Shown here: positions 1 to 6,995 of the stretch, one piece after another
Layout: each line of letters starts with the position of its first letter
Numbering within the stretch: position 1 is the stretch's first letter
Source of the DNA: CAZDBA01 sp964503615
GTDB lineage: Bacteria; Planctomycetota; Planctomycetia; Pirellulales; Pirellulaceae
Assembly: GCA_964503615.1 (NCBI GenBank)
Contig: CAZDBA010000033.1
Coordinates: 1 to 33,859 of the forward strand
Length of the DNA stretch: 33,859 nucleotides
Direction of reading: 5' to 3'
Made by a program: the position numbers and the translations under genes
Notes under the pieces: model-generated
The model's input: only the letters and a program-made list of their open reading frames with translations
Database searches by the model: none
What the model was told of the DNA's origin: nothing

Positions 1-654
1 AATTTATATCAGCAAGTTGCGAACGTGATTCGCGATCGTAAAACGCTCAAAGTTCTGGCTGATGTCAACAATTCAGTCGCCTTGGACAACGACGTCAGCA
101 CCGAGCGAACGCTGGTGAGCGAAGCACTTGCCTCAGCGGGATGGGCGCCATTCCATTACGATCGAAACTGCGATGGACTTGCCGAACCTTGGCGAGCTCA
201 TATCTTGTGGCATGAAACCTGTCGTACCGTCGCCGGTCAGATGCGAGATTGGTTCTCCGACATGAAACCAACCAATAAACTTCCTGCTATGTTGTCCGCT
301 TGCGGTGCATTGGTATTGGTGACTTGGCTCCCACAAACCGCTCACGAAATCTCTGATGACAAGAAAAGAGAACAAGTCAATGAAGAGCATCTGGCAGCCA
401 CAGCCGCAATGGTCCAGAACTTTCTTTTACTGCTAACCGCTGCTGGTTATGGAACCTACTGGTCCAGCGGAGGGCAATTCCGATCTAAGGAAATGTTTGA
501 CCGGCTTGAAATACCTTCAAATGAGAAACTCTCTGCAGCGGTGTTTGTTGAATTCCCCAAATCCCAGTCCAACGATTTAGAACGGCTGCCAGGTAAGAAC
601 CGTGAAAAGCGCTCGGGATCTTCTGAATGGGTACGAACAATCGAAAATTTATAA
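1..654 (+). CDS. Nitroreductase-like family protein (5' end probably outside window)
   Basis: The reading frame is open from base 1 to the TAA at 652-654. An in-frame GTG at 25 would give 209 residues, but the codons before it (N-L-Y-Q-Q-V-A-N) read like normal N-terminal protein, so the true start is likely just left of the window. The chain resembles small nitroreductase-fold flavoproteins: an early Arg/Lys-rich strand-helix, A-S-A-G-W-A-P-F around the place where these enzymes bind FMN phosphate, a central helix with M-V-Q-N-F-L-L-L-L-T-A-A-G and the Gly-rich Y-G-T-Y-W-S-S-G-G. Such enzymes reduce nitro, quinone or similar substrates with NAD(P)H; the substrate here cannot be told. It is followed by 630 bp without a gene, so it is probably not co-transcribed with the cluster at 1285. 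Confidence 0.75.
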   Translation, partial: NLYQQVANVIRDRKTLKVLADVNNSVALDNDVSTERTLVSEALASAGWAPFHYDRNCDGLAEPWRAHILWHETCRTVAGQMRDWFSDMKPTNKLPAMLSACGALVLVTWLPQTAHEISDDKKREQVNEEHLAATAAMVQNFLLLLTAAGYGTYWSSGGQFRSKEMFDRLEIPSNEKLSAAVFVEFPKSQSNDLERLPGKNREKRSGSSEWVRTIENL

Positions 655-854
655 GGCGATCTCGTTGTTTGAGAAGTGGTTAGGCTTCTATTTGCTAACT
701 GTCACAACCAACACTTCGTCAGGTTCTGAGTATCTAAAGTACTTCGCGCCACTGCCACAACGCGTTCAGGTTCACAGATTGACAAAAGCTGAGTCGAAGT
801 GTGATTTCTTTCCCCAGCGCTCTCGACCTAATGAGTGCAAATCGGCAAAAGGTT

Positions 855-874
855 TCGCAGTTGCTATACTGCGA
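855..874. repeat. Perfect 7-bp inverted repeat containing a TATACT box
   Basis: TCGCAGT (855-861) and ACTGCGA (868-874) are perfect inverted copies with a 6-base loop. The sequence TATACT in the loop/right arm resembles a -10 element, which would suit an operator overlapping a promoter, but no good -35 box is seen and no gene starts close by. Confidence 0.35.
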
Positions 875-1181
875 TTGGTACATTAGAGATTCGGCATCAC
901 ACATTCTTTAGCAGACAGCAAAAGTGTGTTCAGCGGATCGAGGGTTGTAGAAGAACGGGATGCGACCACTGGCAAAAATCGCACCAAAGACGAAGACGAT
1001 TTTCCGACCAAGGGTAGGCTCTATCAATCATCATCCCCAGCATGGTTCAGCATTGATGTTCTAGAAGGTCGGGTTACTGGAAAGGGCTTGCAAGAGACGG
1101 CGGCCCAGGCAGAAAAAATTTAATTGGCAAGTTCTGAAGTGGGCTTTGACTGCGCGCTCCGGAGTCTGTTCGATATCTACT

Positions 1182-1198
1182 TACCGAATTTTTCGGTA
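1182..1198. promoter_or_regulatory. Inverted repeat TACCGAA-TTT-TTCGGTA upstream of the kinase/SPFH cluster
   Basis: A perfect 7-bp inverted repeat with a 3-base spacer lies 87 bp before the ATG at 1285. It could be a repressor or activator site or a small hairpin. It has no T-run after it, so it does not look like a terminator. Function is inferred from position only. Confidence 0.35.
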
Positions 1199-1284
1199 TC
1201 GACTGTCACAATATCGAATTTGCCATTTATTGATTGCGAAACACAAAGCTTCCAACACAAAAAACTATAGGCGGAGAAAGTACG

Positions 1285-1851
1285 ATGAAGGAGTTATTAG
1301 AGAGGTTTTTACCTCAAAACTGGGAGAATCTAGACCTACTGCTGAATATCACCGTGATCGTTGCAGTACTTTGGCTGATCACCAACATTTTTATCATATG
1401 GCGCCGCAAACAAACCAATTTGACGCCCGTCGATGCTCCCAGAGCCAGCAGCAAAGCCCAACCTGATTTTCTTTCAGTCGACAAAAAAGCAGACAAAGCT
1501 GCGAAAAAGCGTGGCGATCAATATGCTCGAAGTCTCGACGAACGAGAGCGGGCAGAAGCCGAGAGTATGGCAGCTGCTCAGCAGTCTTCGGAAGCGATCA
1601 AACAGGCTGGCGTGCTCCGTAAATTTCTTGGATACGCGACAATCGCTCTATCTCTTGTTTCGCTGATCGTTGTCTTACTAGGTTCGATGATGCCCACCAG
1701 CGCGGTAGGAAAACTGATGGGGGACTACGAAGTCGAAGGCAGAATCTCTGACGTCTTCCAAAAGCACCCAATCGCGATCGTCGTGACGATTCTAGTCATG
1801 GTGTTTTTGCTCGCATCTCAGTCTTTAATGCGAAGCAACTCCAGAAACTGA
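1285..1851 (+). CDS. Three-segment membrane protein of unknown function, first gene of zinc-ribbon/SPFH/kinase cluster
   Basis: The protein has 188 residues from the ATG at 1285, which has a GGAG site about 9 bases upstream; a longer frame beginning at 1234 lacks such a site and adds a non-hydrophobic tail. Hydrophobic segments lie at about 17-39, 114-136 and 161-182. Between the first and second is a charged, Ala/Lys/Glu-rich stretch (about 60-110) likely to form a helix or coiled coil in the cytoplasm. I do not recognise a named family. It is co-directional with the SPFH protein 109 bp downstream, so it may be its membrane anchor or partner, but that is inference from gene order. Confidence 0.75.
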   Translation: MKELLERFLPQNWENLDLLLNITVIVAVLWLITNIFIIWRRKQTNLTPVDAPRASSKAQPDFLSVDKKADKAAKKRGDQYARSLDERERAEAESMAAAQQSSEAIKQAGVLRKFLGYATIALSLVSLIVVLLGSMMPTSAVGKLMGDYEVEGRISDVFQKHPIAIVVTILVMVFLLASQSLMRSNSRN

Positions 1852-1960
1852 TCTGTCTCGCATCGGAACGACTGGTTCCGGAGCAACGCTAAATTCCAAT
1901 TAACAAACTTTTATTCGACAAACAATAAACTCAAATACACATAAACAAAGGAACGAACCG

Positions 1961-3571
1961 ATGGCATCTAAAACACTCGGACTAAGCAGCCCTGAACTTC
2001 TTGCAGAATACGTCCGCGAAAGCGAACTAAGGAGCTTTTTTGAAAAACGTTTGGCGTCTCCGCCGGACCACATGGCGATGCTGATTCGAAACGGCGAAAT
2101 CATCGACACCTACAAAGGAGCGCACTTCTCAATCGGCGGGATCTTGAAAAGCCTCAAGTCTCTGGTCGTCGGTTCCAATCACATTTCGGTTCTGCTTTCG
2201 GACCTCAAGCCTTTCTCGGTCCAAACGAGCCTATCCGCGATTACCAAAGACAATGTTCAGATCAAGGCACTGGCGACTTTGGAGTTGCAAGTCAATCCAG
2301 ACAAGCCCGCAAACGTCATGGGACTGGTTAACACCAGTGGCTTTTTAACACGGGACGAAGTTCTCAATCGGTTCAAGCCCCACCTGACTGACCGCGTTAT
2401 CGAAGCCGCAGTACGTCGCGTAAACGCGGACGAACTTCGTGGCGAACGTGGAATGCAGGACCATATCCAAGCTGAGATTAAGCGGGAAATCGAACGAGTC
2501 GCGGGAGACCTGGGCCTGTTTGTTAGAGCGGTATCGCTGGAGTGGGCTGTTAACGAAGTCGAACGAGCCGCGATGGAGAAAGCGGTTCTCGACCGGGAAC
2601 AAGCCAAGTTGGATAACGAGCTGACCTATCTAAAGCGAAACATCGATCGAGGAACCGAATCGACTCGGTTTCAGATCGAAGCCGATCAGGAAATTTCAAA
2701 ACTGAACTTGAAAACTGAGGAAGAGCTCGAGCAACTTCTGATCAATAAAGAGATTCGCTTGACCGACGCCCGTGCCGAAGCCGAACGTCAACAGGAATTA
2801 AAGGGGATCGACCATTCGATTGAAGTTTTACGCAAGGAGCGACTGGGACGCTTTGAAGAAGAATTGGCCGGGCTCAACAACGAGGTCGACAAAATCAAAG
2901 TAAACAAAACGTTGACGGAAGCTCGGATCGAACTGGACAAGCTGGAACAGGAACATTTTCAGTCCATGAAAAAGTTGGGCGCGTTAACAGATCTCGAGAT
3001 CCATGAAAAAACCGAGTTGCTCGAAATTAAACTGCAGCAGCAAAGGAACGACCTGACTCACAAGAACATCAGAGGTTTGCAGGAGATCGAACATGACGGT
3101 GAGGATCGCAAGAGTGATCGCGGGATCAAAGAAAAAGCGGCCGCTGCAAAGATAAATGCTGACCTGATTGCCACAAAATCGAAATCGCGGATTGCGGAAC
3201 TGGCTGCCGCTCGCAATGTAACCGCAGAGCAGATCCTTGCTTTGGATGCATCGGTCTCCCCGGAGGTGGCGTCGGTGTTGGCGCAACAAGCACAAGCCAA
3301 GGCTGCTGAAGGAACTGATGTCAAGGCGATGATGCGCGAGATGATCGAACAAGCCAAAGAGGCTAACGTTCAAAGTTCGGCTCAGGCAATGGAAATGTTC
3401 CGCATGGGAATGGAAGGGGCCTCGGGCGTCGCACACGGTGCCGGTGGCAAACAACAAGCGCCAAACTCAGGCGCGCATGGTGCGACGATCCAATGCCCAA
3501 AATGCGGAGCTATGAATGGGGTAACCCTCAAATTTTGTGGAGAGTGTGGAAGCAAGCTACGTCTGGTGTAG
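1961..3571 (+). CDS. SPFH/band-7 domain protein with long coiled coil and C-terminal zinc ribbon
   Basis: The 536-residue protein starts at ATG 1961. Residues about 30-240 look like the SPFH (stomatin/prohibitin/flotillin) fold of the 'virion core protein'/YdjI-like bacterial group, including the N-terminal pattern H-M-A-M-L-I-R-N-G and the strand-rich V-Q-I-K-A-L-A-T-L-E-L-Q-V. Residues about 225-430 are very rich in Glu, Lys, Leu and Arg, with the periodicity of a long coiled coil. The end carries a single zinc ribbon, C512-x2-C515 and C526-x2-C529. No signal peptide or membrane helix is visible, so it is probably a cytoplasmic scaffold that assembles at the membrane. In Bacillus, ydjI lies in an operon with a PspA-like and a zinc-ribbon protein, which gives a parallel for a membrane-stress role. 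Neighbours here add a kinase and an FHA protein. Confidence 0.85.
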   Translation: MASKTLGLSSPELLAEYVRESELRSFFEKRLASPPDHMAMLIRNGEIIDTYKGAHFSIGGILKSLKSLVVGSNHISVLLSDLKPFSVQTSLSAITKDNVQIKALATLELQVNPDKPANVMGLVNTSGFLTRDEVLNRFKPHLTDRVIEAAVRRVNADELRGERGMQDHIQAEIKREIERVAGDLGLFVRAVSLEWAVNEVERAAMEKAVLDREQAKLDNELTYLKRNIDRGTESTRFQIEADQEISKLNLKTEEELEQLLINKEIRLTDARAEAERQQELKGIDHSIEVLRKERLGRFEEELAGLNNEVDKIKVNKTLTEARIELDKLEQEHFQSMKKLGALTDLEIHEKTELLEIKLQQQRNDLTHKNIRGLQEIEHDGEDRKSDRGIKEKAAAAKINADLIATKSKSRIAELAAARNVTAEQILALDASVSPEVASVLAQQAQAKAAEGTDVKAMMREMIEQAKEANVQSSAQAMEMFRMGMEGASGVAHGAGGKQQAPNSGAHGATIQCPKCGAMNGVTLKFCGECGSKLRLV

Positions 3572-3660
3572 TTAGCTTCCTATGCAAAGAACCGATCGTT
3601 TATCGCGCAGTGCACAAGAGACTTTTAGACATAAACGTTTAAGATTACGCAGGTAGAAAA

Positions 3661-4878
3661 TTGAATCAACTTCCCGACTCAGTATCGAATTCAAAGATCT
3701 GCTGCATCAAATCTGATCGTTCTTATTCGAGTCTTGTTTGCACCGACTGTGGCTCAAGGATCTTTCGCTGCAACGCTTATGAAAAGTGCGGCGGAATACT
3801 TGATGCTGACGGGATTTGCTACGCATGTTTCGCGCCCCAGTTAATTCTCAAGGCGGGAAGTATGACAGGCGTCTCGGCGGGAGGGGCATTGCGATTGCCT
3901 TTGTTTCTGGTCAATCACGCCGTCAGCGCCAAACCTACCCTGGTCGGTAGCCCCCCCATAGATGGACAACCTGTTTTTGTTCGTAGCGTCTGGGTCCGTG
4001 AGGGCAGAGGTGAGTGGCAACAACAGGAGCTGCCTTGGGAACGACTGGAGGCGGGGCCGAATAATGGCAAACCGATCGACATTATCGTCGACAATTTGGA
4101 CTCAGTAGGAACTCATTTAGTACAAGTCGCTATCGTTCTCCAGTCCCGTCCTGATTATCGCAGCGCAACTTTTGCGTTCAGCACCGCTTTGGACGTCACG
4201 GTCCGCGAAGACAAAGAGCTGACGATACAGCAGAATATAAATTACTCAGCCGATGTAGCTCAAATGGGAGCAACCATTTACGCGCCGTTTCGAGTTTCCG
4301 GGCAGGACACGGATGGGGGAAATACTGGCACGAATGCCGATCGCGAACAAACACTGGTCCATGCAAGTATGTTCGAACGCGAAAAAGGTATTCGAGGTAT
4401 GCAGGATGGCACGGCTGTGAAATGCAGTGCAAATTTTTCCTGGCACGGTTTCCAGCAACTTAACACCCCCGAATCGGGGCCGATCGTCTCTCCCAATGGT
4501 GTGCTCGTTTTTGGACGAGACCGTACCCGCAGGCAACCAGATCGCGAAGGAGAGGCTCCGAACTCAAACGACGTTCGATTACTGGTTTACCAGCGCGACG
4601 GGCAGGTGAATGAGAATGCCGCAATGGCAATTTCTCGAAAACATTTCGGTGTGTTCATCGAAGACGACCGCTTGCGAATGCGAGTTTTGAGTGAAGGCGG
4701 TGCGACGTGCGATGGAAAACGGATGAAGAAAGGCGATATCGTGACGTTGAAAAGTGGTAGCCGTATCAGCCCCTTCGTGACTCCCGTAGGAAAACTGGAG
4801 ATAGAGATTGGATTCGAGATTGAGCATGGAGAGGTTGTCACCGTAAACGCAAAACGACTGCCTTCACGTTCTAGTTAA
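3661..4878 (+). CDS. Double zinc-ribbon protein with C-terminal FHA domain
   Basis: The frame gives 405 residues from a TTG at 3661; this rare start is chosen because it keeps the whole N-terminal cysteine region, and no ATG lies before it. Cysteines at 14, 15, 27, 30, 37, 43, 53 and 56 form two C-x2-C knuckles plus extra pairs, as in a double zinc ribbon. The middle (about 60-260) is strand-rich and unrecognised. From about 275 to 400 the sequence fits a phosphothreonine-binding FHA domain: F-G-R-D near 283 and I-S-R-K-H near 323-327 are the usual Gly-Arg and Ser-Arg-x-His signatures. FHA domains bind substrates phosphorylated by Ser/Thr kinases, and the kinase gene follows after 44 bp, so this is a likely partner or substrate of that kinase. 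Confidence 0.8.
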   Translation: MNQLPDSVSNSKICCIKSDRSYSSLVCTDCGSRIFRCNAYEKCGGILDADGICYACFAPQLILKAGSMTGVSAGGALRLPLFLVNHAVSAKPTLVGSPPIDGQPVFVRSVWVREGRGEWQQQELPWERLEAGPNNGKPIDIIVDNLDSVGTHLVQVAIVLQSRPDYRSATFAFSTALDVTVREDKELTIQQNINYSADVAQMGATIYAPFRVSGQDTDGGNTGTNADREQTLVHASMFEREKGIRGMQDGTAVKCSANFSWHGFQQLNTPESGPIVSPNGVLVFGRDRTRRQPDREGEAPNSNDVRLLVYQRDGQVNENAAMAISRKHFGVFIEDDRLRMRVLSEGGATCDGKRMKKGDIVTLKSGSRISPFVTPVGKLEIEIGFEIEHGEVVTVNAKRLPSRSS

Positions 4879-4922
4879 ATTGTGAAATTAATACGTCAAA
4901 ACGTTGGAAGACGCTATCAGAA

Positions 4923-6087
4923 ATGAATACAAACAAAACAAACGAAGGCACGATAACCTGCCTAAACTGCAACGAGTCTATGGCCAGCAACCTCAAGTTC
5001 TGTACTGAATGCGGAACACGGTTGGTCGTAAATGAGACCAGTCCTGATCCAAGCAGCGATCCCAGCGTTGACACCCATTCAGCTCAAGCACCTTTGCGGA
5101 CATTTGGAGGAAGAGAAACGATTCTGGGCGGCTCAGCAGGTGCGTCGGGTGCTGAGTCACTTCTCAACGAAGGTGACATGTTTGCCGATCGCTATGAAAT
5201 CGTTGAGCAAATAGGTCGCGGAGGAATGGGAGTTGTCTATAAGGCAAAAGACAAAGTTGCAGACCGTACGATCGCGTTGAAGTTGATTAATCCCGCTTTT
5301 GCTTCCAACGACGCTGAGTTCGCTCGACTCAAACAAGAAGGTTTGACAGCCCGCGACATTCGACACAAGAATGTTGTTGCGGTTTACGACATCGGACAAG
5401 ATAACGGGCAACCGTTTATCACCATGGAATATCTTGAAGGACGGTCTTTAAGAGATTGGCACCGTGACTTTCAAAAGTCTTCACCGGTTCCCGTACGCTT
5501 GGCATCTCAGGCTATCGTGCAGATTCTGGAGGGCTTGGAAGCCGCACATGAAAAAGGGGTCATTCACCGTGACCTCAAGCCAGAAAACGTGATGATCGTC
5601 AACGAATCTGAAGGGAAATTCGGCGTCAAGATTCTGGACTTTGGCATCGCTCGCACCACCGAGAACGATTCGCAGGCCAACCATGCGATGGGAACTCAAG
5701 GCTACATGGCGCCTGAACAGTTGACTTCGCCCGATCTGGCTGGCCCCTCCGCTGATTTGTACTCGGTGTCAGTGATGCTCTATGAACTATTGACCGATGT
5801 CGTTCCGATGGGTCGCTGGCAACCACCGTCTAAAGGCAGAAGCGATGTGCCGCGAAGATTGGATGCGCTAATCGAGAAAGGGCTGTCTAATCGGCCATTG
5901 AACCGTGTTCAGACAGCTCAAAATTACCTGTTGGAATTGCGGCAGGCTGCGCCAATGACGGAACCTATGGTTACTGCCGAAGTTGTTTCTCCACTACCGC
6001 AGTACAGCAGTAAAGCGAATCAACCTCAAAGCATTACACCGGAAACCAACACCACTGTAAAATGGATCGGAATCGGCGCCGCAATTG
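4923..6087 (+). CDS. Zinc-ribbon Ser/Thr protein kinase, 3' end lost in assembly gap
   Basis: Starting at ATG 4923, the protein has an N-terminal zinc ribbon (C13, C16, C27, C30), a linker of about 50 residues and a Hanks-type kinase domain from about 90. All catalytic elements are present: Gly-rich loop I-G-R-G-G-M-G-V-V (97-105), ATP lysine K120, catalytic H-R-D with D217, and D-F-G at 239-241, followed by an activation loop with M-G-T-Q-G-Y-M-A-P-E. A hydrophobic segment begins at about 377 (W-I-G-I-G-A-A-I) and runs into the 100-N gap; this suggests the usual kinase-membrane helix-outer domain design, but the outer part is unseen. The zinc ribbon closely matches that of the SPFH protein in spacing and style. 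It ends the co-directional cluster beginning at 1285. Confidence 0.92.
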
Positions 6088-6187
6088 NNNNNNNNNNNNN
6101 NNNNNNNNNNNNNNNNNNNNNNNNNNNNNNNNNNNNNNNNNNNNNNNNNNNNNNNNNNNNNNNNNNNNNNNNNNNNNNNNNNNNNNN
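6088..6187. other. Assembly gap of exactly 100 N
   Basis: One hundred consecutive N bases are the standard filler for a gap of unknown length. The C-terminal part of the kinase and possibly the end of the convergent small gene are lost here, and the true distance between the flanks is not known. Confidence 0.99.
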
Positions 6188-6393
6188 TAGAAGATACGTT
6201 TCTTGCCGCAACAAACGCACCGTGATGGACGAGCGATTAGAATCAAGCCAAAAGTCATCACGGTCAAAAACCCCAAAATAAACGCAGGGATCGTTACTGG
6301 CACGTGGATATCTTTTCGCCAGCAGGAGCGACAATGCTTGACCTTCCCAGAAGATTGGACATTGCTATCTTGCAAAGAAGAAGTTTGCGACAT
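6188..6393 (-). CDS. Small membrane protein with split zinc-ribbon cysteines, running to the gap
   Basis: Reading from ATG at 6393 toward the gap gives about 68 residues with the plan C-R-S-C-W, then a hydrophobic helix (about 33-53), then C-V-C-C-G-K-K-R. Two cysteine pairs on either side of one membrane segment recall LITAF-like or other zinc-ribbon membrane proteins. The last codon before the N block starts with TA, so the protein may stop there or continue as Tyr. The coding pattern on this strand is much better than that of the plus-strand frame across the gap. It points at the kinase gene tail to tail. Whether it belongs to the same system is unknown. Confidence 0.55.
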
Positions 6394-6541
6394 AGTGATG
6401 GACTGTCAGGATGTAGAAAAGATGAGAGGAGTTTAGGGTAGGAAGAGATGAGAAGAAGCGGCCACCCAGTTAAATTATTGATAGGGAAACCACGAGTGTC
6501 AAATCTTCAATTTTCCAAACTCACTTAGATTCTTGTAAAAA

Positions 6542-6562
6542 CACAAGGCAATGCACCTTGTG
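6542..6562. terminator. Possible terminator hairpin
   Basis: CACAAGG (6542-6548) and CCTTGTG (6556-6562) form a perfect 7-bp stem with a 7-base loop. It is preceded by AAAAA and followed by CTTTAATTT, so it could act weakly in both directions. No gene ends directly beside it, which lowers confidence. Confidence 0.35.
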
Positions 6563-6911
6563 CTTTAATTTGGTGCGGAGCAATTACAGCCATTGTAGGC
6601 AGCAGACACAACCAACACCGCTTAGGTCAATTCGTCCGAATTTACCTCTTGAATGCACCGGAATCGTCAAATTCTAGCAACGTTTTGCTGCTTGATGCTT
6701 AAAATCGATATCGTCGTTTTAACCAAATGCCTTGAGAATAATTGGTGGAATTATCTGAATGACCCGTCCGTTGTGGCCAAGGAACAAACCGTTGGTGAAA
6801 CCTGAACGATTTTACAATTTTACCGAGGTATCAGGGAGTTACCGATTTTCCTTTGGCGAATCCGTTATTCCCCTGATTGCGCTCTCAACTGGTGAAGTAA
6901 ATCAAGGTATT

Positions 6912-6920
6912 TGCTACAAT
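6912..6920 (+). promoter_or_regulatory. Possible extended -10 promoter of the FAAL fusion gene
   Basis: TGCTACAAT fits the extended -10 form (TG-n-TATAAT) with one mismatch. The -35 region is poor. Transcription from about 6927 would give a 70-base leader containing the hairpin at 6943-6967. Confidence 0.3.
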
Positions 6921-6942
6921 TTAGCCAATACAAAGTTATAAA

Positions 6943-6967
6943 CTCCCGCCGGTTGGCGGTCCGGGAG
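6943..6967 (+). promoter_or_regulatory. GC-rich leader hairpin with two competing stems
   Basis: CTCCCG (6943-6948) can pair with CGGGAG (6962-6967), while CCGCC (6946-6950) can pair with GGCGG (6955-6959). The purine-rich GGGAGG is the only strong ribosome-binding-like site near the GTG at 6996, but it ends 27-28 bases before it, too far for direct use. A role in translation or transcript stability is possible but unproved. Confidence 0.3.
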
Positions 6968-6995
6968 GACACGAGTTAAACGAGTCAAATATCCT

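Larger units (their letters stand above)
655..1284. other. Long intergenic region without a supported gene
   Basis: No frame here gives a recognisable protein; the short open frames overlap one another, lack good start signals and resemble no family. Two inverted repeats stand out and are listed separately (855-874 and 1182-1198). The second lies about 90 bp before the first gene of the kinase/SPFH cluster, so control sites for that cluster may lie in this stretch. Confidence 0.6.
6394..6995. other. Intergenic region before the FAAL fusion
   Basis: About 600 bp without a supported gene. It holds a terminator-like hairpin (6542-6562), a possible extended -10 promoter (6912-6920) and a GC-rich hairpin (6943-6967); each is listed separately. 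A 60-residue open frame at 6759 has no family likeness. Confidence 0.6.

Noticed and set aside
926..1123. Possible small gene of 65 codons
   Set aside because: No family likeness, overlapping alternative frames and no ribosome site; could be a decayed gene but nothing supports this.
6188..6281. Continuation of the kinase frame beyond the N block
   Set aside because: The joined frame is only open because N codons hide stops; the residues after it have no kinase-tail character and the opposite strand codes a better protein.
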